DNA of 64,000 bases, from positions 5,582,501-5,646,500 of the forward strand of contig CM052358.1 of assembly GCA_028551475.1 (NCBI GenBank). The letters are read 5' to 3'. A program made the translations under genes and the position numbers. How positions within the stretch are numbered: position 1 is the stretch's first letter; each line of letters begins with the position of its first letter. This DNA comes from Casuarina equisetifolia (lineage: Eukaryota > Streptophyta > Magnoliopsida > Fagales > Casuarinaceae). The notes below the pieces were generated by a model. That model saw only the letters and a list, made by a program, of their open reading frames with translations, was not told where the DNA came from and ran no database searches. Below, piece after piece: positions 60,776 through 64,000 of the stretch.

Positions 60776-62900
60776 CAGTCCTAGATGCAATATAGTTATT
60801 AACACCATTATTTCACTCTTAAGTGCTCACTCATGCGGAGCTTTAATTTATTTTTGCCAATATAGAAGCTTAAATTAGATTCGTCCCCATTACTTGCAGT
60901 TAATTTGCACAAGGCATATTGAGAATTTTCGTCCCAAAGTGGAAAAGCTTCTTCTAATATTCCTGCAATTGAAACGGGTTACAATTGATTTTTGGTCAAA
61001 TTTCCTGATTTACTGTTTACTACTTGGACCATCGGTAGATCAATGTGCATGGATGCGAATCCATCTTGATGAGCAAAAATAAAGGGAAATCAAATCTTTG
61101 ACGTATACAAGGAATGAATACCACTATTATGTATTAGTTGAAATTCTGTTCCACATGAAACAAGTGTTCAAATGGAGGTAGGTTTTTCTTCTTTTGTCAT
61201 GTTTAATGGAAGAATAAGCCGTTTGTATTATGGTCGACAAAAATAAATCACATGGAAGCAAGTCCTCTTTTTCAACAATTTACAGATAATCCTACGAAAC
61301 TATCTCACTTATATGCTTATGAATGTCCAAGCACTTTCCCAATGTGGGATAGAAGGTGTTGAATATGCCACACTGGTAAGCCATGACACCTCTCACACTT
61401 GAATCCATAGCACACCTAGATCCATAACGTCCCCAATGTGGCTTGGGTGTTCCTAGTGCTGTGACAAGATAGGCTCACACTAGGACCCACCCTTGGACTA
61501 ATGAATTGGGCTGGCTTTGGCGTCGTGTGTTAAAGGGCTGAGTTTCATCTAAAAAGACATACCTTAATTAAGAGGAGTTACCACCTTGCTTAAAAGGTTA
61601 AGAACATTTAATCACTTTCTCAATGTGAGACAGAGGGTGCTGAACATGCTGCACTATCGGGCCATGGCAATAAGGCCTTTACACCCTTTGACAGGGGATC
61701 ATGAGGCTTTTGTGACTTCCATCCTTTATATAGGTGGTCACGGTCCTCCACGATCTTATAAGGGGATGATGAGACCTCTACAACTTAACTTTTAAAAGCT
61801 CATGGTCACGAGAAATGGGGTTTTCATGACCTTTATTCACCTAATACGATAAGTTATATGATTGACAACGGCACAAAATATTTTGAAATTGATTTAACAA
61901 GTGCCGTTGATTTTCCAATATGAGATGGTTTGATGTGCAGGATGAATTTTGCTAGGGTATGATGTTACAATTTGTCCACATGGTGTTGTGATTATATCTT
62001 CATAAGAAAAATAAGAAATTGATAATCATGTGAAGTGCAAATAAATAAATCGTTGCTCTGGAAACTTATATTGTTTTTTTTTTTTTCTAGTTCCTCTGTG
62101 TTTATGTTTTGTCAAGAAACATTAAACATGAACTTATTTATAGCTAGAAGGAAAACAGTAGAACAAAGAACATTTTGAAAATGTGTTTCCAATATAGAAG
62201 CACATATATGAAATGGTTATCTACTTAAAGTAGTTATTTTATTATTGGATCTTTATCAAAATAAGACATTCAAAGGTAAGATTTTCTAACATATTTCTGT
62301 GCATTCAAGCAGGTATTTCTCTAAGATAACTTTAAAAAAATACCCAAAAAGATTGAAAAATATTGGTAAGTTACTTACTAGGGTTTAACTTAATATTGAA
62401 TACATATACATCACACAACACTTTATCAAACATTTTTTCTGTTTAAAACGATTTCGTTAATTTTTTTTGGCTTTGAAGTCATAATATACCATCAAACGAA
62501 AACAATTAGTAGAAAAATGTTTTGGCTAAATTATTTTTAGATAAACCAGGAGGATTGATTAGATTAGCTCGAAACCCTAGAGATTTACTAAATAAAATAT
62601 AATTTGAAAAATAATGTGCATAAAATTGGGTAAACTGTGATGGGGCATCCTCTCATCGTTACTAATAATCCCATTTATTTTTTCAAGAATTCATTATTTC
62701 TTGTATAAAACTCAACCTGTTTAATATTTTTATTTACTGCCACAGGGGGAAATGAATTAAACCTTGTAAATGTTATCGGAAACCCCGAATAAACCGACCC
62801 GGAAGAGCTGGACCCGTAACCAGCACCGCTGCGTCCACCGCTTCCAAAATCATTGCTAACATTCGCTTCCTGCTATCACTCGACGAAGCATTAACTGATC
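60776..62900. other. gene-free stretch with diverged direct repeats
   Basis: Two related segments, at about 61328-61385 (CACTTTCCCAATGTGGGATA, GAAGGTGTTGAATATGCCAC) and 61613-61670 (CACTTTCTCAATGTGAGACA, GAGGGTGCTGAACATGCTGC), resemble ancient repeat or LTR-like DNA. The remainder is AT-rich. 62.76-62.90 kb becomes GC-richer and should be the leader of the Tim17-family gene. Confidence 0.5.
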
Positions 62901-63277
62901 ATGGCTTCGGAGGAATCAAAGCGTCCAGAAGGAGAGGATACGCCATCGTCTTTGTCTTCTTCCTCTTCTTTCACTGATAACTGGAAGGAGCGCATTTTCA
63001 TCCCCACTCTCCTGGCAGGTCTCGTTTCTTTTATGGCCGTTTTTGTTCTTTTGGACGCATTTGTTTCTGTAATTAGGCGCCGGAAAATGGGAAATTATAG
63101 GGTATTGAGTTTATGAAAATATGACTCTTTTTCTTTTTGGGTTTGGTGGGGGGAATTTGGCAGGGTTTCTTGGCGGAGGAGCTGGGTTGTTGTCGCGGCA
63201 TCGAAAAACTCATGGTCTCGCAAACATTTCAGCTACTTATGCTACTAATCTCGCTATTGTCACCGGTTGCTATTGCG
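62901..63277 (+). CDS. Tim17/Tim22/Tim23-family protein, first two exons (gene cut by window end)
   Basis: Exon 1, 62901-63018, encodes a polar, Ser-rich N terminus (MASEESKRPEGEDTPSSLSS) ending KERIFIPTLLAG. Exon 2, 63164-63277, encodes FLGGGAGLLSRHRKTHGLAN and ISATYATNLAIVTGCYCG. A Gly-rich membrane segment followed by a short basic loop (RHRKTHG) and a second hydrophobic segment is typical of plant Tim17/22/23 relatives in mitochondrial or chloroplast membranes. ATG context (ATCATGGC) is good. Reading on from exon 1 without splicing stops after 71 codons, while splicing gives a continuous GG-rich transmembrane region. The remaining exons are beyond base 64000; I found no third exon in 63278-64000. 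Exact family member and organelle are uncertain. Confidence 0.78.
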
Positions 63278-64000
63278 GTTGGTCATTTTTATCTCATTTT
63301 TATGTCCAGTATCAGCTTTATTGAACTTTTGGTAATCTTATAATGTGGAATTATCGATCTTTGGATGTGTGATTTAGCTTCCTTTATTCGTGTGGGGATC
63401 ATTAGAAACCCATGAAATTTAAATGTTATGATCCAAGTTCCAAACAACCACACATAATCACGAAGATGCTGATTCTTGAGAGAATTCGAGCAGGGTTTTC
63501 CCTTATTATTGAACTTGATCAAATACGAACACAGCCAACTACAATCAAAGAGACATTTAAGAACTACATTATCTACCACACTACTTGCACTATAAAGGCA
63601 ATCATAACTAGATTAATGACACCCTAGAACTAGTGAAGCTAATAGGAAATAGATTTCTGTTTTCTGAGTGCCTCTCCTGGTGGTTGAGTCCTCTTTTTAT
63701 TTCCTTTCTTCTTCTGTCCTAGGTCATTTATTTCCTTATTATGTCACGAAGCGTCGAGTCATAACATTAAACAGCCACAATTGTCTTCTGCTTAAAGTTC
63801 AAGATCATAAGTTTTATGCCAACTATCACCTTAAAGATTTGTGTTGGTTTTGCTTAACTGGTAGAATCTTTTGTCATAGGACAAAGGAATTGAGGTCATA
63901 TACCGCCTTCACTAGGGGCAAGGAGGTCAAGGGAAGGGAGAGGGCCAATGGACCAAAAAAGAAACTATTATCTTAGATTTCGATGAGTTGGTACAAATTA
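63278..64000 (+). other. intron of the Tim17-family gene (continues past window)
   Basis: Begins with a GTTGG donor after GCYCG. AT-rich, with no recognisable exon. The 102-codon frame at 63668-63976 has no family features. Confidence 0.55.

Noticed and set aside
1..64000. tRNA, rRNA, CRISPR or prokaryotic features
   Set aside because: No T-loop GTTCRANNC with matching acceptor stems, no rRNA motifs and no spaced repeats were seen by eye; a tRNA search program would be decisive.

Overview
This is a plant nuclear window, almost certainly a flowering plant. The genes have many short exons and GT-AG introns, the intergenic DNA is AT-rich, and the gene families (4-coumarate:CoA ligase, a chloroplast Rubisco-activase-like AAA+ protein, a single-AP2 factor of the At4g13040/APD1 type) are plant-specific. 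No organellar, viral or bacterial block was seen. All exon models were built by hand from reading frames, splice signals and recalled family sequence; none has transcript support.

Layout. 1-7.5 kb: the possible tail of a plus-strand gene at the left edge, then about 6 kb with no gene. 7.56-16.92 kb (minus): a complete 12-exon Rubisco-activase-like gene (424 aa) with a 10-nt microexon. 17.05-18.55 kb: an apparently intronless, frameshifted nucleobase-ascorbate transporter (NAT) pseudogene, which ends about 130 bp upstream of the activase-like start codon. 19.0-20.8 kb and 24.9-26.1 kb (minus): two intact tandem RBR-type (RING-IBR-RING) ubiquitin ligase genes of 299 aa each. They sit in a segmental duplication (about 13.9-22.6 kb against 23.3-28.7 kb) whose second copy also carries a dead copy of activase-like exon 4. 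29.46-32.12 kb (plus): a complete 5-exon 4-coumarate:CoA ligase gene (540 aa) preceded by AC-type elements. 34.8-35.3 kb (plus): a small secreted cysteine-rich protein. 35.3-48.4 kb: repeat-rich DNA with a decayed LINE (reverse transcriptase, zf-RVT and RNase H remnants, 44.2-46.0 kb) and a few coding-like scraps. 48.4-53.2 kb: no convincing gene. 53.3-60.8 kb (plus): an APD1-like AP2/ERF gene (227 aa) with a leader intron and a short uORF. 62.9 kb to the right edge (plus): the first two exons of a Tim17/Tim22/Tim23-family gene, cut by the window end.

The genes do not form a pathway cluster. They are ordinary dispersed plant genes: chloroplast stroma (activase-like), cytosolic ubiquitination (RBR), phenylpropanoid/lignin metabolism (4CL), nuclear transcription related to salicylic acid (APD1-like) and organelle membrane (Tim17 family). 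The notable feature is structural. Tandem duplication, a processed pseudogene, a foldback at a duplication junction and intron insertion/deletion have together rearranged the 14-29 kb interval. I found no clear sign of a wholly new biological system.
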